From Shewanella sp. UCD-KL21 (GTDB taxonomy: Bacteria; Pseudomonadota; Gammaproteobacteria; Enterobacterales; Shewanellaceae), in NCBI RefSeq assembly GCF_001957135.1, contig NZ_MPHK01000001.1, forward strand, positions 334,646 through 398,645: 64,000 nucleotides of DNA, read 5' to 3'. Within the stretch, counting starts at the first letter, position 1. Each line of letters starts with the position of its first letter. The notes beneath the pieces were generated by a model, which was not told the origin of the DNA, did no database searches, and saw only the letters and a program-made list of their open reading frames with translations. Shown one piece after another: positions 18,553 to 28,550 of the stretch. The translations under genes were made by a program, and so were the position numbers.

Positions 18553-19305
18553 ATGGATGTAAAAATTAAGCTGGTTGCTTTTAGCGTGTTGTGTTTGAAC
18601 CTTGGCGGTTGTGATCTCATCGACGGTATTTTACATCCCGAAGACGACGATGAAGACTCAAAAATAGACAAAAACTTTAGCTCTGATGCTCAACAACTGG
18701 GGTTGTCTGAAACGACCATTAAACGTTTATGTAACGCGACCGACAACATCAGCATTCATTGTGTCAGCACTTACAATGACGAAAATGCCCTAGAACTAAG
18801 AGTAGAATACACTTTTAATGATGTGTTATTAAAAAATAGTTATGCCAAAAGTACCAATGCTAGCCGAGTGATTTTTCATTTGCCTGCTGATGGCGCAATA
18901 GCAAAAATTGAATTTGAAAATAGCCGGCTATATGATTTTGATAGCGGTTATAGCTATACATGGTCTGAGCCCGCTGATTTTTCAACTGCAAATTTAGCAG
19001 ACTCAAGTGAAGCGTCCGTGCTTGCATTAGAAAACGCCACCACAATTGAAGAAGTGTCAGATTCAGAGTTGTCCATTTTATCGTCCGCAGAATTTACCAA
19101 TACAGAATACTCATTGACCGAAGCGCAAGATATTATCATTGCATCTAAAACCATGTTATTCCCAACCCTAGACGTCAATGTAACTAGCACAGGTATTACA
19201 GAGCCGACAGACGCTTCGTTTGTTATGTTTACCGCGGGCCACACCGCAATTTTATCAACTTACTCTTCAGCATTATCGACCGCAATTGAACAAAGCTGGA
19301 ATTAA
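18553..19305 (+). CDS. lipoprotein of unknown function
   Basis: A 250-residue protein with a lipobox (L-G-G-C) placing the lipid-modified Cys at residue 20. Asp follows at +2, which in enterobacteria favours retention in the inner membrane. The acidic linker (E-D-D-D-E-D) and Ser/Thr-rich mature domain match no family I recognise. The next gene starts 43 bp downstream. Confidence 0.6.
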   Translation: MDVKIKLVAFSVLCLNLGGCDLIDGILHPEDDDEDSKIDKNFSSDAQQLGLSETTIKRLCNATDNISIHCVSTYNDENALELRVEYTFNDVLLKNSYAKSTNASRVIFHLPADGAIAKIEFENSRLYDFDSGYSYTWSEPADFSTANLADSSEASVLALENATTIEEVSDSELSILSSAEFTNTEYSLTEAQDIIIASKTMLFPTLDVNVTSTGITEPTDASFVMFTAGHTAILSTYSSALSTAIEQSWN

Positions 19306-19348
19306 ACGAGTTATTTGAAGCGATTATTGGCAATTGTATTAGGACCTT

Positions 19349-20038
19349 ATGCGTTTAGATAAATTTGTATTAAGAAGCACTGCACTGACTAAAGCTCAGG
19401 TGATAACCGCGATTGAAGCTGGGCAAGTTTGTGTTAATCATGGGGTTATCAAGGATGTAAAACACCAAGTCCATGAGAATAACCTCATACAGTTAAATCA
19501 TCAGACGTTAACTCCAAGGCCATTTCGATATCTACTTTTGCATAAATCGGCAGACAAGATTTGTTCAAATGTCGATGGCCATTATCCTTCATTGTTTAAC
19601 GATATTGATATCGATAATAAAGACGAGTTACATATTGTTGGCAGGCTTGATGCCGATACAACGGGCTTAGTGCTCATTACTGATGATGGTCGATGGTCTT
19701 TTAATATTACTCGCCCTGAAATGAGCTGCGCGAAACTATACCGGGTAAGTTTAGCAAAACCGCTATCAACTCAAGCGATTAAACAGTTAGAGCAGGGGAT
19801 TTTACTGGACGGTGAAACAAAACCGACATTGCCAGCCAAAATCACAACAGTAAACGAACGGCAGGTACTACTCAGTATTACTGAAGGTCGCTACCATCAA
19901 GTTAAACGCATGTTTTTTGCTGTAGGCAATAAAGTAACCCAGCTTCATCGTGAACAAATAGGTGAGATCAAATTAAATACCGCCAGTGATCAATGGCGTT
20001 ACCTTACTGAAGCAGAGGTCAATTCGTTCAATAGCTGA
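19349..20038 (+). CDS. RsuA-family 16S rRNA pseudouridine synthase
   Basis: Isomerises a uridine in rRNA to pseudouridine. An S4 RNA-binding domain (residues 1-55) precedes the catalytic domain with G-R-L-D-A-D-T-T-G-L, in which D101 is the nucleophile; 229 residues is normal for RsuA. The AGGACC before the ATG serves as ribosome site. Whether it acts at U516 of 16S rRNA or on another position cannot be decided here; a second RsuA-like gene may exist elsewhere. Confidence 0.85.
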   Translation: MRLDKFVLRSTALTKAQVITAIEAGQVCVNHGVIKDVKHQVHENNLIQLNHQTLTPRPFRYLLLHKSADKICSNVDGHYPSLFNDIDIDNKDELHIVGRLDADTTGLVLITDDGRWSFNITRPEMSCAKLYRVSLAKPLSTQAIKQLEQGILLDGETKPTLPAKITTVNERQVLLSITEGRYHQVKRMFFAVGNKVTQLHREQIGEIKLNTASDQWRYLTEAEVNSFNS

Positions 20039-20055
20039 TGGATGTTTCATCAGCT
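20033..20055 (+). terminator. hairpin at the end of the pseudouridine synthase gene
   Basis: Perfect eight-base arms at 20033-20040 and 20048-20055 overlap the stop codon. No U-run follows, so termination is uncertain. Confidence 0.35.
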
Positions 20056-20248
20056 TGGCTTGTCAGTGACAAAGAATGGCATAACATCGATAAATTGAGT
20101 CTTTAAATGACGATTGTCATAGTGAATAACACGTCGTTAAGCTATTATCCGCAGTATATAGTTAGGTTAATACTCTAGGTTTAACCAAAACGTAAAACAT
20201 AACCTCAAAAGCCACTTCAACCTTGCCATTACTTATAAGCTGTAAATT

Positions 20249-20551
20249 ATGACTATTGAAATCATGACCATTGTTGATCCAGAAATCACCTGTTCAAGTT
20301 GCCAAGCATGCTGCTGTAAACTTGAAGTCATGATTATTTCTGACACCGGTGTACCAGAACAATACATCAGTGAAGACAGCTGGGGTAGCCAAACCATGAA
20401 ACGATTAGATGATGGATGGTGTGCAGCGGTAGATAGAGAAACATTAATGTGCACTATTTATGAAAATAGACCGTGGATTTGCCGTGAGTTTGAAATGGGA
20501 TCTTATGAGTGTGAACAAGAAAGAACCCATATTGTTAAGCTAGACAAGTAA
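20249..20551 (+). CDS. YkgJ-family cysteine-cluster protein
   Basis: A 100-residue protein with the Cys-x2-Cys-x3-Cys-Cys-type cluster near residues 15-22 and later cysteines (C-A, C-T-I-Y-E-N-R-P-x-x-C-R-E-F), the hallmark of the YkgJ family thought to bind zinc or an iron-sulfur cluster. Function is unknown. The ATG at 20249 is used; an in-frame ATG lies five codons further. Confidence 0.8.
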   Translation: MTIEIMTIVDPEITCSSCQACCCKLEVMIISDTGVPEQYISEDSWGSQTMKRLDDGWCAAVDRETLMCTIYENRPWICREFEMGSYECEQERTHIVKLDK

Positions 20552-20805
20552 CTTAGTTATAACTTGCAAGGCGGCACAGCTTTAGTAAGTGCTTTTATTT
20601 TAACTAAAACATATCTTTCAATAACATAGCCCTTAACAGTAATCACAAGCCTTTTGTTACAAACGCAAGATTTATAAACAAGTAGAGATAAGTTCGTAAA
20701 ATAAATCACTATCTAATCAGATGAACAATAAAAGCTGACAAAAACTTTTATTATGCTTGAAAGCTGCTAAATTTAATTATACCCACAAATAAAAAAGGGT
20801 TTATT

Positions 20806-21189
20806 ATGTCATCTGTAAAAACACATGGATTGAGTATTGGTATAGAACGGGTTAACGACGATGTGTACTTATCATTAAAGGCGACTGGCACTTTAACACA
20901 TAACGATTATTTAGTGATAACGCCATTACTCGATGCGGCGTTAGCTGAGGTAAAACACCCAAAAGTAAACGTGTTTATTGATGGAACTGAACTTGATGGC
21001 TGGGAACTTAGAGCAGCCTGGGATGATTTAAAATTTGGCCTGCAACATAATAATGAATTTAAAAAAGTGGCTATTTGGGGTAATAAAAATTGGCAAAATT
21101 ATAGTGCTAAAGTTGCAGCTTGGTTTATGAGTGGTGAGATACAGTTTTTTGAAGAAAAAGCAAAAGCGTTAGCATGGTTAGAAAAATAA
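20806..21189 (+). CDS. SpoIIAA-like (STAS-type) protein
   Basis: A 127-residue protein of the SpoIIAA-like family: a beta strand start, D-Y-L-V-I-T-P-L-L-D-A-A, then a helix with W-E-x-R-A-A-W-D-D. It has the CRAL-TRIO/STAS-like fold, possibly lipid-binding. It is transcribed alone. Its role is unknown. Confidence 0.7.
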   Translation: MSSVKTHGLSIGIERVNDDVYLSLKATGTLTHNDYLVITPLLDAALAEVKHPKVNVFIDGTELDGWELRAAWDDLKFGLQHNNEFKKVAIWGNKNWQNYSAKVAAWFMSGEIQFFEEKAKALAWLEK

Positions 21190-21371
21190 CTGTTTAATAA
21201 CATAACGTTATTAATAATAACTTTTTGACAATTCGCTAATTAATTTAAAGGATACTAGCGTAAGTTTACTGTCTGTAAAATACTAAAAATATAGAAATTA
21301 GTTTATCTACCTGTTTTGTATAAGTGGTCTATACTCATAGTAAGAAATGGACATTCGATGGGTGGAACTGA

Positions 21372-22595
21372 GTGAAAAAGCATATTAACTCAATTTTAGT
21401 AGTAGATGACCAGCCAATAGTTAGACGAATTTTCACAAGAAGTCTAGAACAACTAGGATCTTTTGAAATCATCGAAGCTGCTGATGGATTAGAAGCATTT
21501 AATTTAATCAAACAAAAACATTTTGATTTGATATTTTGTGATTTAAATATGCCCATTAAAGATGGATTATATTTACTTCAACGGCTCATCGAAATTCAAT
21601 ATACCAGCCCTATTGTATTATTTAGCGGAGAAGGTGAAACGTTACTTAATTCTGCTAAAGTATTAGCAACTTATTATCATCTTAATATTCTTGGTGTCGT
21701 GCGTAAACCCATCACCGCAACAATGCTGAGTGAGTTTTTAGTCAAAGCCTGTAATGCTGATAACAAGCCTCAAACACAAGTCATCGCAACCCTCACATCG
21801 AAACAATTAGAATACCACTTAAATAAAGGTAATGTGCTCGCTTATTTACAGCCACAATATAATCTTGACACAATGCAAATTTGTGGCTTTGAAGCATTAG
21901 CAAGAATAGTTGATGGTGATAAAGTGATTTCGCCTTCTCAATTTATACATGCAGCAGAAGAAAATAAATTTATTCTACGCATTACCAAAGCTGTTGTTGA
22001 AGATGCCATAAAAAACTTTTCTCAATTAGATGTAAAATACCGGACTTTAAATTTATCAATTAACATATCAGGTAAAGTTCTTGATGAAGAAGACTTGCCT
22101 TTTTGGTTAGAAGAAGTAACAAGTAAACATAATATATCAAGCAGTTCAATTACTTGCGAACTTACTGAAACAGCGATCCCCTCAAACCCATCGGTGATGA
22201 TTGTAGCTTTACTGAGATTACGGATGATGAAATTTAAACTATCAATCGATGACTTTGGTACAGGCTTTGCCTCACTAGAACAATTACATATGTTACCTTT
22301 TCATGAACTGAAAATAGACAGATGCTTTGTTGAAAATATTGTTACCAATACTAAGTCTCAAGCTTTGTTTACACGCAGTATTTTACTTGCCAATGATCTT
22401 AAAATGACAGCTGTTGCAGAGGGCGTTGAATCAAAAGAAACTGTGGATGTAATTAAGAAACTGGGTTGCAATATTGCTCAAGGATTTTATTTCTGTAAAC
22501 CTTTCCCTGCCAATAAAATCATAGCGACTATTAATAAGGAGGGGCTTGATTACGGGGTGAAATTTCAAAGGGAATTAACATGTGAAGGAGCTTAA
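21372..22595 (+). CDS. response regulator with REC and EAL domains (c-di-GMP phosphodiesterase)
   Basis: An N-terminal receiver domain (residues ~5-125) has phospho-acceptor D57 in F-C-D-L-N-M-P and the acidic pair near residues 11-13. A C-terminal EAL domain (about 150-400) has F-E-A-L-A-R near 172, E-L-T-E-T and D-D-F-G-T-G, so the catalytic metal-binding residues appear intact for c-di-GMP hydrolysis. Start is GTG with GGTGGA upstream. Its end overlaps the start of a large hybrid kinase by 14 bp, so that kinase is the likely phosphodonor. Confidence 0.88.
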   Translation: MKKHINSILVVDDQPIVRRIFTRSLEQLGSFEIIEAADGLEAFNLIKQKHFDLIFCDLNMPIKDGLYLLQRLIEIQYTSPIVLFSGEGETLLNSAKVLATYYHLNILGVVRKPITATMLSEFLVKACNADNKPQTQVIATLTSKQLEYHLNKGNVLAYLQPQYNLDTMQICGFEALARIVDGDKVISPSQFIHAAEENKFILRITKAVVEDAIKNFSQLDVKYRTLNLSINISGKVLDEEDLPFWLEEVTSKHNISSSSITCELTETAIPSNPSVMIVALLRLRMMKFKLSIDDFGTGFASLEQLHMLPFHELKIDRCFVENIVTNTKSQALFTRSILLANDLKMTAVAEGVESKETVDVIKKLGCNIAQGFYFCKPFPANKIIATINKEGLDYGVKFQRELTCEGA

Positions 22596-25500
22596 AAAGT
22601 TTGCTATTATTTTTATAATATATGGAACTTTGTTGCTTGCTGCTACTGTTTTTTTAGCTGGCAATATAATGGCACTTACTTGTTTCGTTACTGCTTGGCT
22701 GTTAATCTTTTACCTACATTTAAGTAAGTTTAATAAACATGAACTAGCTATTAACGACTGCCCAAGTACCCACTCTAAAAAAGAAGTTATACCTAAAAAT
22801 CTGAATGATGAGCAAATCGAAAAAACATTTAATGTCTTTAATGAACATATCATTTCACAATTAAGTAAAGATGGTTATATTTTAATAGACAAAGACGGTT
22901 TTATTTTAAATGTAAATAAACAAGTCGAAAGCTATTTTGGTTATTGTAAAGCAGACATAATAACCAGTCATTTATCACTATTTTTATTTTTTACTGAACC
23001 TACTCATCAAAAAACAACTAACACAATGATTGAGCGAATTAAAAAAATAGAGAGTAAACCTGAAAGGTTGTATTTCTTGAATCAAGTTGGTTCATATATC
23101 CCTATCGAAATGTCAATTAATAAGCTGCCACAAAAAAACACAACATTGTACCACGCGCTAATAAGGGATATCACCAGTGAACAAGAACAATTACAACGTG
23201 AAATAGATTTATATATAAAACTATTTAATAAAGAATTGATTTACAAATCAGCCTTTAATAAAGCTGCAATTGGTATAGCAAGAGTAAGTGTTGATTCGTA
23301 TATTGTTGAAGTTAACCCAATGCTGTGCGAAATTTTTGGTTACAACGAAAAAGAGCTTTGTAAGTTATCATTAAAAGATTTGATAGTAGATACTGATATA
23401 GAAAAGTCAGAAATGCTAATTAGGCAATTACTTAACAAAGAGCTTGAGTCTTTTAATGCTGATAATCAGTATGTTAGGAAAGACGAGAGTAAGTTTTTGG
23501 CGAACACATCAGTATCATTAGTCTGTGATAATGTCACAAATCGACCTATATATATGATCGCGGTAATTGAAGATATATCAGATCGTAAAAATATAGAAAC
23601 AGCAATAATTAATATAAGTAAAGAAAGGGAAGAGCTATTAGCCGGACTCACTATCGCATCAGAAGCAGGAGGTGTAAATAATTGGTCATTAGATTTAGTT
23701 ACCAATAAATTAAAATGGGATGAAGGTACGCGCCTGCTATATGGGATTGATTTAGACCAACAACTTGTTTACCAAGATTGGCTTAACATTGTTTATCCAG
23801 ATGACGTTATAGAAATTAAACATCATATTTTAGCTGCGATTCATAACATGTGCTCTTTTAAAATTGAGTTTAGAGTTTTTAACGTTGAAACCAATGAATT
23901 AGTTTGGGTTCAGTGTGCGGCGAATGTATCTTGTAATGAAGATAATACGCCAACAATGATGTTTGGCATCAATATTGATATTACCCATGAAAAATTAATT
24001 CAAATCGAGTTAGAAAAAGAAACCCTAGCGGCAAAACATGCTAACGAAGCTAAATCTAGACTCCTAGCAACTATGAGTCATGAGATCAGAACACCAATGA
24101 ATGGTGTTATCGGCATGATTGATTTACTCAGACAAACTCACCTAGATACAGAACAAAAGCGTATGACGGCAACGATAAAGGATTCCTCGTTTTCATTGTT
24201 AGATATTATTAATGACATTCTGGATTTCTCAAAAATTGAATCAGGACAAATCGAACTAGAGCTGACATCGGTAAGCATTCTTTCTTTAATAGAAAGAACG
24301 GTAGATACACTCTGTATCAATGCAAATAAAAAAAATATACAGCTATATATTTGTCCTGACTTAAAAATCCCCGATAAGGTAAAAATCGATGCCGTACGCT
24401 TCAGACAAATAATTCTTAACCTAGTAGGTAATGCGATAAAATTTTCTAGCTTAGAAAGAAAAGGAGTAGTAATTCTAAAAACTAGATTTGATTGGATGAG
24501 TACTTCATTGGTTGTCGATGTCATTGATAACGGTATTGGGATCTCAGAGTTACAGCAAGAAAAATTATTTACACCTTTTATTCAAGCTGACACATCGACT
24601 ACAAGAAAATTCGGTGGCACAGGTTTAGGATTAAGTATTTGCAAATCCTTTAGTGAATTAATGGGTGGTGAAATTAAATTAACGAGTCAATTAGGAAAGG
24701 GCAGTTGTTTTAGACTTTCAATACCCATCACTAAAAATAAGAATGCGAAATCTGAATTTGAACATTTAGATTTTAGTGAATACCGTTTTTATATTGTTCA
24801 TGAATCGAAAGAACTTTCCCAGTGTTGTCAGGACATAATCGCTCAACTAAACCCTTTGCATGTTGGCCATATAGAAATTGATAAGCTAGAGAATTTGTGC
24901 GCCATAAAAGATGAACAAGTTGTAGTGATTACGTCTGCAGCTGATAAAAATAATATTTTAGAATCAACAAGCTTAAAAACATTAATTTTGAATCCACATC
25001 AGATAAACAATAATGCCTACATTGATCCACTGACCTATGTGGTCAAATGTGTGCCGTTAAAACCCAGCGAGTTAATCCATGGTTTAGCGGTATTATGTGA
25101 ACTTGAAAGCCCAACGCTAGATCTAAACGATGAAATCGAGGAAGCCCATAGGGTAGAGCTACCGCTTAAAGTACATAAAAAACAGAATCACAAGCTGATT
25201 TTGGTCGCAGAAGACCAACCGACCAATAGATTAGTATTAAGCAATCAATTAGAAAGTTTAGGTTATGAACATGAAATAGCAGTAGATGGAAATGCTGCAT
25301 ATAAATTATGGAAAACAGGTAGGTTCAGCTTATTACTTACTGATTGTCATATGCCGAATATGGATGGGTTTGCACTAACAAAAAAAATTCGTAAAGAAGA
25401 AAGTCGTAAAGGGCTGAGCCCAACGACGATTATTGCCGTCACAGCCAATGCGCTAGTTGGTGAATTTGAAAATTGTATTAGGGCAGGGATGAATGATTAT

Positions 25501-25968
25501 ATTGCTAAGCCTGTTGAATTAAAAATGCTAAAAATTGCCCTGAGTAAATATATGAGCCGGGACAAAAATACACAAGCTTTAGGGGAGGTTGTAGATTGTG
25601 CTGAGCGCAATAAGGCTAATGATAGTATTGATTTTAAGCACTTAATTAAAATTATTGGTACCAATGATAAAACAATAACTGACGAAATTTTATTAATGTA
25701 TTGGAATAGTGTTACCCAAGACACTAAAAAGTTGGTTGAAGCAGTAGAGGAAGGGCAATCTGATTTGATAAGAACCAGAGCACATGCATTGAAAGGGATA
25801 TCGTTTTCGACAGGTGCTGCTGTTATTGGGGAAACGTTTAAATGGATTGAGAAAAACGCATCGAACATTGAAGATATCAAACAAAAACTGCATACAATTG
25901 AGAGTGAAATACTAAGAATAAAGGACTTATTAGTTAAACGTGGAATTTTACAAATCAAAGATTCGTAA
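22582..25968 (+). CDS. hybrid sensor histidine kinase (PAS-PAS-PAS-HisKA-HATPase-REC-HPt)
   Basis: A 1128-residue phosphorelay kinase. Two N-terminal membrane helices (about residues 5-22 and 28-45) have almost no periplasmic loop. Three PAS domains follow (about 85-195, 225-340, 360-475). HisKA has H500 in S-H-E-I-R-T-P; HATPase has N-x-x-x-N-A-I-K-F, D-N-G-I-G and G-G-T-G-L-G-L (about 600-715). A receiver domain has D921 and an HPt domain has H1068 in A-H-A-L-K-G. The signal is probably intracellular or membrane-linked. GTG start overlaps the REC-EAL gene by 14 bp, so the pair forms a signalling unit controlling c-di-GMP. Confidence 0.9.
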   Translation: MKELKKFAIIFIIYGTLLLAATVFLAGNIMALTCFVTAWLLIFYLHLSKFNKHELAINDCPSTHSKKEVIPKNLNDEQIEKTFNVFNEHIISQLSKDGYILIDKDGFILNVNKQVESYFGYCKADIITSHLSLFLFFTEPTHQKTTNTMIERIKKIESKPERLYFLNQVGSYIPIEMSINKLPQKNTTLYHALIRDITSEQEQLQREIDLYIKLFNKELIYKSAFNKAAIGIARVSVDSYIVEVNPMLCEIFGYNEKELCKLSLKDLIVDTDIEKSEMLIRQLLNKELESFNADNQYVRKDESKFLANTSVSLVCDNVTNRPIYMIAVIEDISDRKNIETAIINISKEREELLAGLTIASEAGGVNNWSLDLVTNKLKWDEGTRLLYGIDLDQQLVYQDWLNIVYPDDVIEIKHHILAAIHNMCSFKIEFRVFNVETNELVWVQCAANVSCNEDNTPTMMFGINIDITHEKLIQIELEKETLAAKHANEAKSRLLATMSHEIRTPMNGVIGMIDLLRQTHLDTEQKRMTATIKDSSFSLLDIINDILDFSKIESGQIELELTSVSILSLIERTVDTLCINANKKNIQLYICPDLKIPDKVKIDAVRFRQIILNLVGNAIKFSSLERKGVVILKTRFDWMSTSLVVDVIDNGIGISELQQEKLFTPFIQADTSTTRKFGGTGLGLSICKSFSELMGGEIKLTSQLGKGSCFRLSIPITKNKNAKSEFEHLDFSEYRFYIVHESKELSQCCQDIIAQLNPLHVGHIEIDKLENLCAIKDEQVVVITSAADKNNILESTSLKTLILNPHQINNNAYIDPLTYVVKCVPLKPSELIHGLAVLCELESPTLDLNDEIEEAHRVELPLKVHKKQNHKLILVAEDQPTNRLVLSNQLESLGYEHEIAVDGNAAYKLWKTGRFSLLLTDCHMPNMDGFALTKKIRKEESRKGLSPTTIIAVTANALVGEFENCIRAGMNDYIAKPVELKMLKIALSKYMSRDKNTQALGEVVDCAERNKANDSIDFKHLIKIIGTNDKTITDEILLMYWNSVTQDTKKLVEAVEEGQSDLIRTRAHALKGISFSTGAAVIGETFKWIEKNASNIEDIKQKLHTIESEILRIKDLLVKRGILQIKDS

Positions 25969-26007
25969 GTACGTCATGGGATTCTAGTAGTAAAAAAATT
26001 GATTTTA

Positions 26008-26033
26008 ATGCCGATAAATAACGTTATCGGCAT
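26008..26033 (+). terminator. inverted repeat after the hybrid kinase gene
   Basis: Perfect ten-base arms at 26008-26017 and 26024-26033 lie 40 bases after the stop codon. There is no U-run, so this is a possible but not typical terminator. Confidence 0.4.
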
Positions 26034-26080
26034 CTTGATAATGCTAGAATAAATACATGTTTTAATTGAATATAAAGTAT

Positions 26081-27370
26081 ATGGATTACACTCTACCACC
26101 AGTTTTACCGCTTTTTGACTCAGCTAACTTCTTACTTGAAGGTAATAGTGTCGTTAATCAGTACATCACTCAAATTTCCCTTGATAATGTAACTGATGCC
26201 GGGTTAATTATTGAACATTGCTCCGATTGGTTATATGAGCAACGGCATAGCGAAAATAACTATAAAGCCTACCGAAGTGAATTAACCACATTTCTACATT
26301 GGTGTTTTGATGTGGCTGTTATATCGCCAATACTGGTAACTAGAAAAGATATCGCCAGGTATATTGCATACTGCGAAACGCCACCCAATGAGCTAATCGG
26401 TTATTTTAATGTGCCACAATTTAAGCTGGAAAAAACCATAAATGAAAGAGTTCCAAATCCACAATGGCGGCCATTTGTAGGTAAAAAAATACTAGGAAAA
26501 CCACAACCGTATAGTTTGAGTGATAATGCACTAAAAACCAAAATAGCCATAGTGTCATCAATGTATAGTTATTTAATTAGTGAAGAATACACTGAGAAAA
26601 ATCCTGCACAATTATGGCTCAAACACAGTCGTTTTGCAGTTAAGAAAAAATACATAAAAGATGACGATGATAATCATCATGCTTTTACTGAACTACAATG
26701 GTCATACGTGGTTTCAACAGTTTCTGAGTTAGCAATATCACAGCCAGAAAAACATCAACGTAGCTTGTTTTTAATTAATTTACTATATAGCTGCTATCTT
26801 AGAATTTCTGAAATCAGCGCTAGAGCTGGATACTCGCCATTAATGAGTCAATTTAAAAAGAATCCGCATACTGGTGTTTGGTATTTTTATGTACCATTTT
26901 CTAAAAGTGGCAAAGCAAGAAATATTGCTATTTCTAAATCGTTACTAACAGGACTTAAATCCTATAGAGAATATCTAGGCTTGTCAGCATTACCAAGTGC
27001 CAATGAAACGCATCCGATTTTTGTTAGACATAAAGCTGCGGGTCATGGTCGAGATTCTGGAACGCTAAATGCTAACCTAGGGATCAGACAAATTCGTGAA
27101 GAAATTAATACCTTAATAAATCTCGCAGCAGATAAGGCGTTTGAAGATGGTTTTGATTATGACAGTCAACTGATGAGAAAACTGACCGCACACAATATTC
27201 GTCATACCGGAATTACTCATGACATCAATTTAAACCAAAGACCATTATCACATGTTCAAGCTGATGCAGGCCATGAAAGTATTGATACCACGTCACAATA
27301 TTTGCACACTAGTCAAACTGAACGTGATCAAAGTGCACAAAATAAACCATTTAATCATTTAGCTGATTAA
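26081..27370 (+). CDS. tyrosine-type site-specific recombinase
   Basis: A lambda-integrase-fold recombinase of about 429 residues. A core-binding (SAM-like) domain precedes the catalytic domain, which shows the Arg of Y-L-R-I-S-E, the H-x-x-R of H-N-I-R-H-T-G, and G-H-E-S-I-D-T-T-S-Q-Y with the nucleophilic Tyr. All catalytic residues seem present. I use ATG 26081; a TTG at 26066 is in frame. It is unlike the P4-type integrase 1.2 kb away and has no visible cargo. Whether it moves DNA or serves a chromosomal role is unclear. Confidence 0.8.
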   Translation: MDYTLPPVLPLFDSANFLLEGNSVVNQYITQISLDNVTDAGLIIEHCSDWLYEQRHSENNYKAYRSELTTFLHWCFDVAVISPILVTRKDIARYIAYCETPPNELIGYFNVPQFKLEKTINERVPNPQWRPFVGKKILGKPQPYSLSDNALKTKIAIVSSMYSYLISEEYTEKNPAQLWLKHSRFAVKKKYIKDDDDNHHAFTELQWSYVVSTVSELAISQPEKHQRSLFLINLLYSCYLRISEISARAGYSPLMSQFKKNPHTGVWYFYVPFSKSGKARNIAISKSLLTGLKSYREYLGLSALPSANETHPIFVRHKAAGHGRDSGTLNANLGIRQIREEINTLINLAADKAFEDGFDYDSQLMRKLTAHNIRHTGITHDINLNQRPLSHVQADAGHESIDTTSQYLHTSQTERDQSAQNKPFNHLAD

Positions 27371-28550
27371 TGTTATCAAATGTGGACATTTAACAGGCAA
27401 CGCTACGTGAAATCTGAAGATGTCATCAAGGTTATGTGGCTCAGAATTTAAAATAAGGGCATATTTAAAAGCTATGTTAGTTGTCTAATGTAGCTTTAAA
27501 AGCCTTCATATATTCCTACACATAACTACGCACAATGTATATTATGTTAAATAAGGTGTATCTTTGTGGATTCGCAACTTCATATTGTGACACCTGCCAT
27601 TTAACTTGAGAATCTCAGGCTTTTGACTGTCACATATTTCAATGAGTTATGTATTTTGTGAAAAACACATTTTGAACGTCAACGTGAGATTTGTTTACAG
27701 TTATGGACTTATAAATGAACTGCGGTTAAAACTAACTACTGCTGAAAAAGAGTTTGTGGTCTTTTAAATTATCTAAAGTCAAAGGAGAGATTTTTAATCG
27801 CTATATTTGAATGTCATAAATCTATTAGAAGAACTTATTCAGAGTCTTTTTTAAGCTTTTTAGAGGATCTAACCCTATTGTAATGAGATCAACTGGATCA
27901 ATTAGATCATTGTTCATAAACTAATTATGATACTTTAACTTACTGTATTTTATAAGATTTTACCTGAAAATGTATACGATCGAAATGTTGTGCTACACAC
28001 GCTGCTACACACCTTCCAACTTGATTTTGGATCAATATTTGGGCTTTGAGAGTATTAAAGGACTTTATAGATCCCACTCATTATGGCCTATCTATAATGA
28101 GAATGTCACTATACACAGAAAAGTGAAAGAACTGAATATATTATTGAGTCAGCAAAACTAATACCACTGAGTTGAAAACACAAACGTTAGCATTCGCTAC
28201 CCAGGTTATTCAGCTTTCTGCGTTACAACTCGCCTACTACTTTATCGCTTAAAACCAAAATCAGGATTAATGTTCCATAACGATCAAGACTTCACCATAC
28301 GAGTGTACAATTGTGTCGGCTACTGAATAAGTGAAAAATCGATTGCATGAGTAGCCTTGTGTTTGTTTAAATAGCGCAGTTGTAGAATGATTTTTACCAT
28401 TCTAAATTATGATGAGTGTGGATATTTAAAAATATATCCAGTATTACAAGCATAAACGACTTCATGTAACATTCAGGAAAGAAATGCCAATTTACTATGA
28501 AAAATGACAACGTCAGATATCCGTTTATGCTTGATCAGAATAATCACTGG
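27371..28550. other. gene-poor AT-rich stretch between two recombinase genes
   Basis: About 1.2 kb without a convincing gene. A 63-codon frame at 27970-28161 has no good ribosome site or recognisable product. The stretch may contain attachment-site or decayed mobile DNA, but I find no clear direct repeat or tRNA fragment. Confidence 0.5.

Noticed and set aside
27970..28161. Possible 63-residue protein between the two recombinases
   Set aside because: No good ribosome site, no recognisable features, AT-rich surroundings; not supported as a gene.
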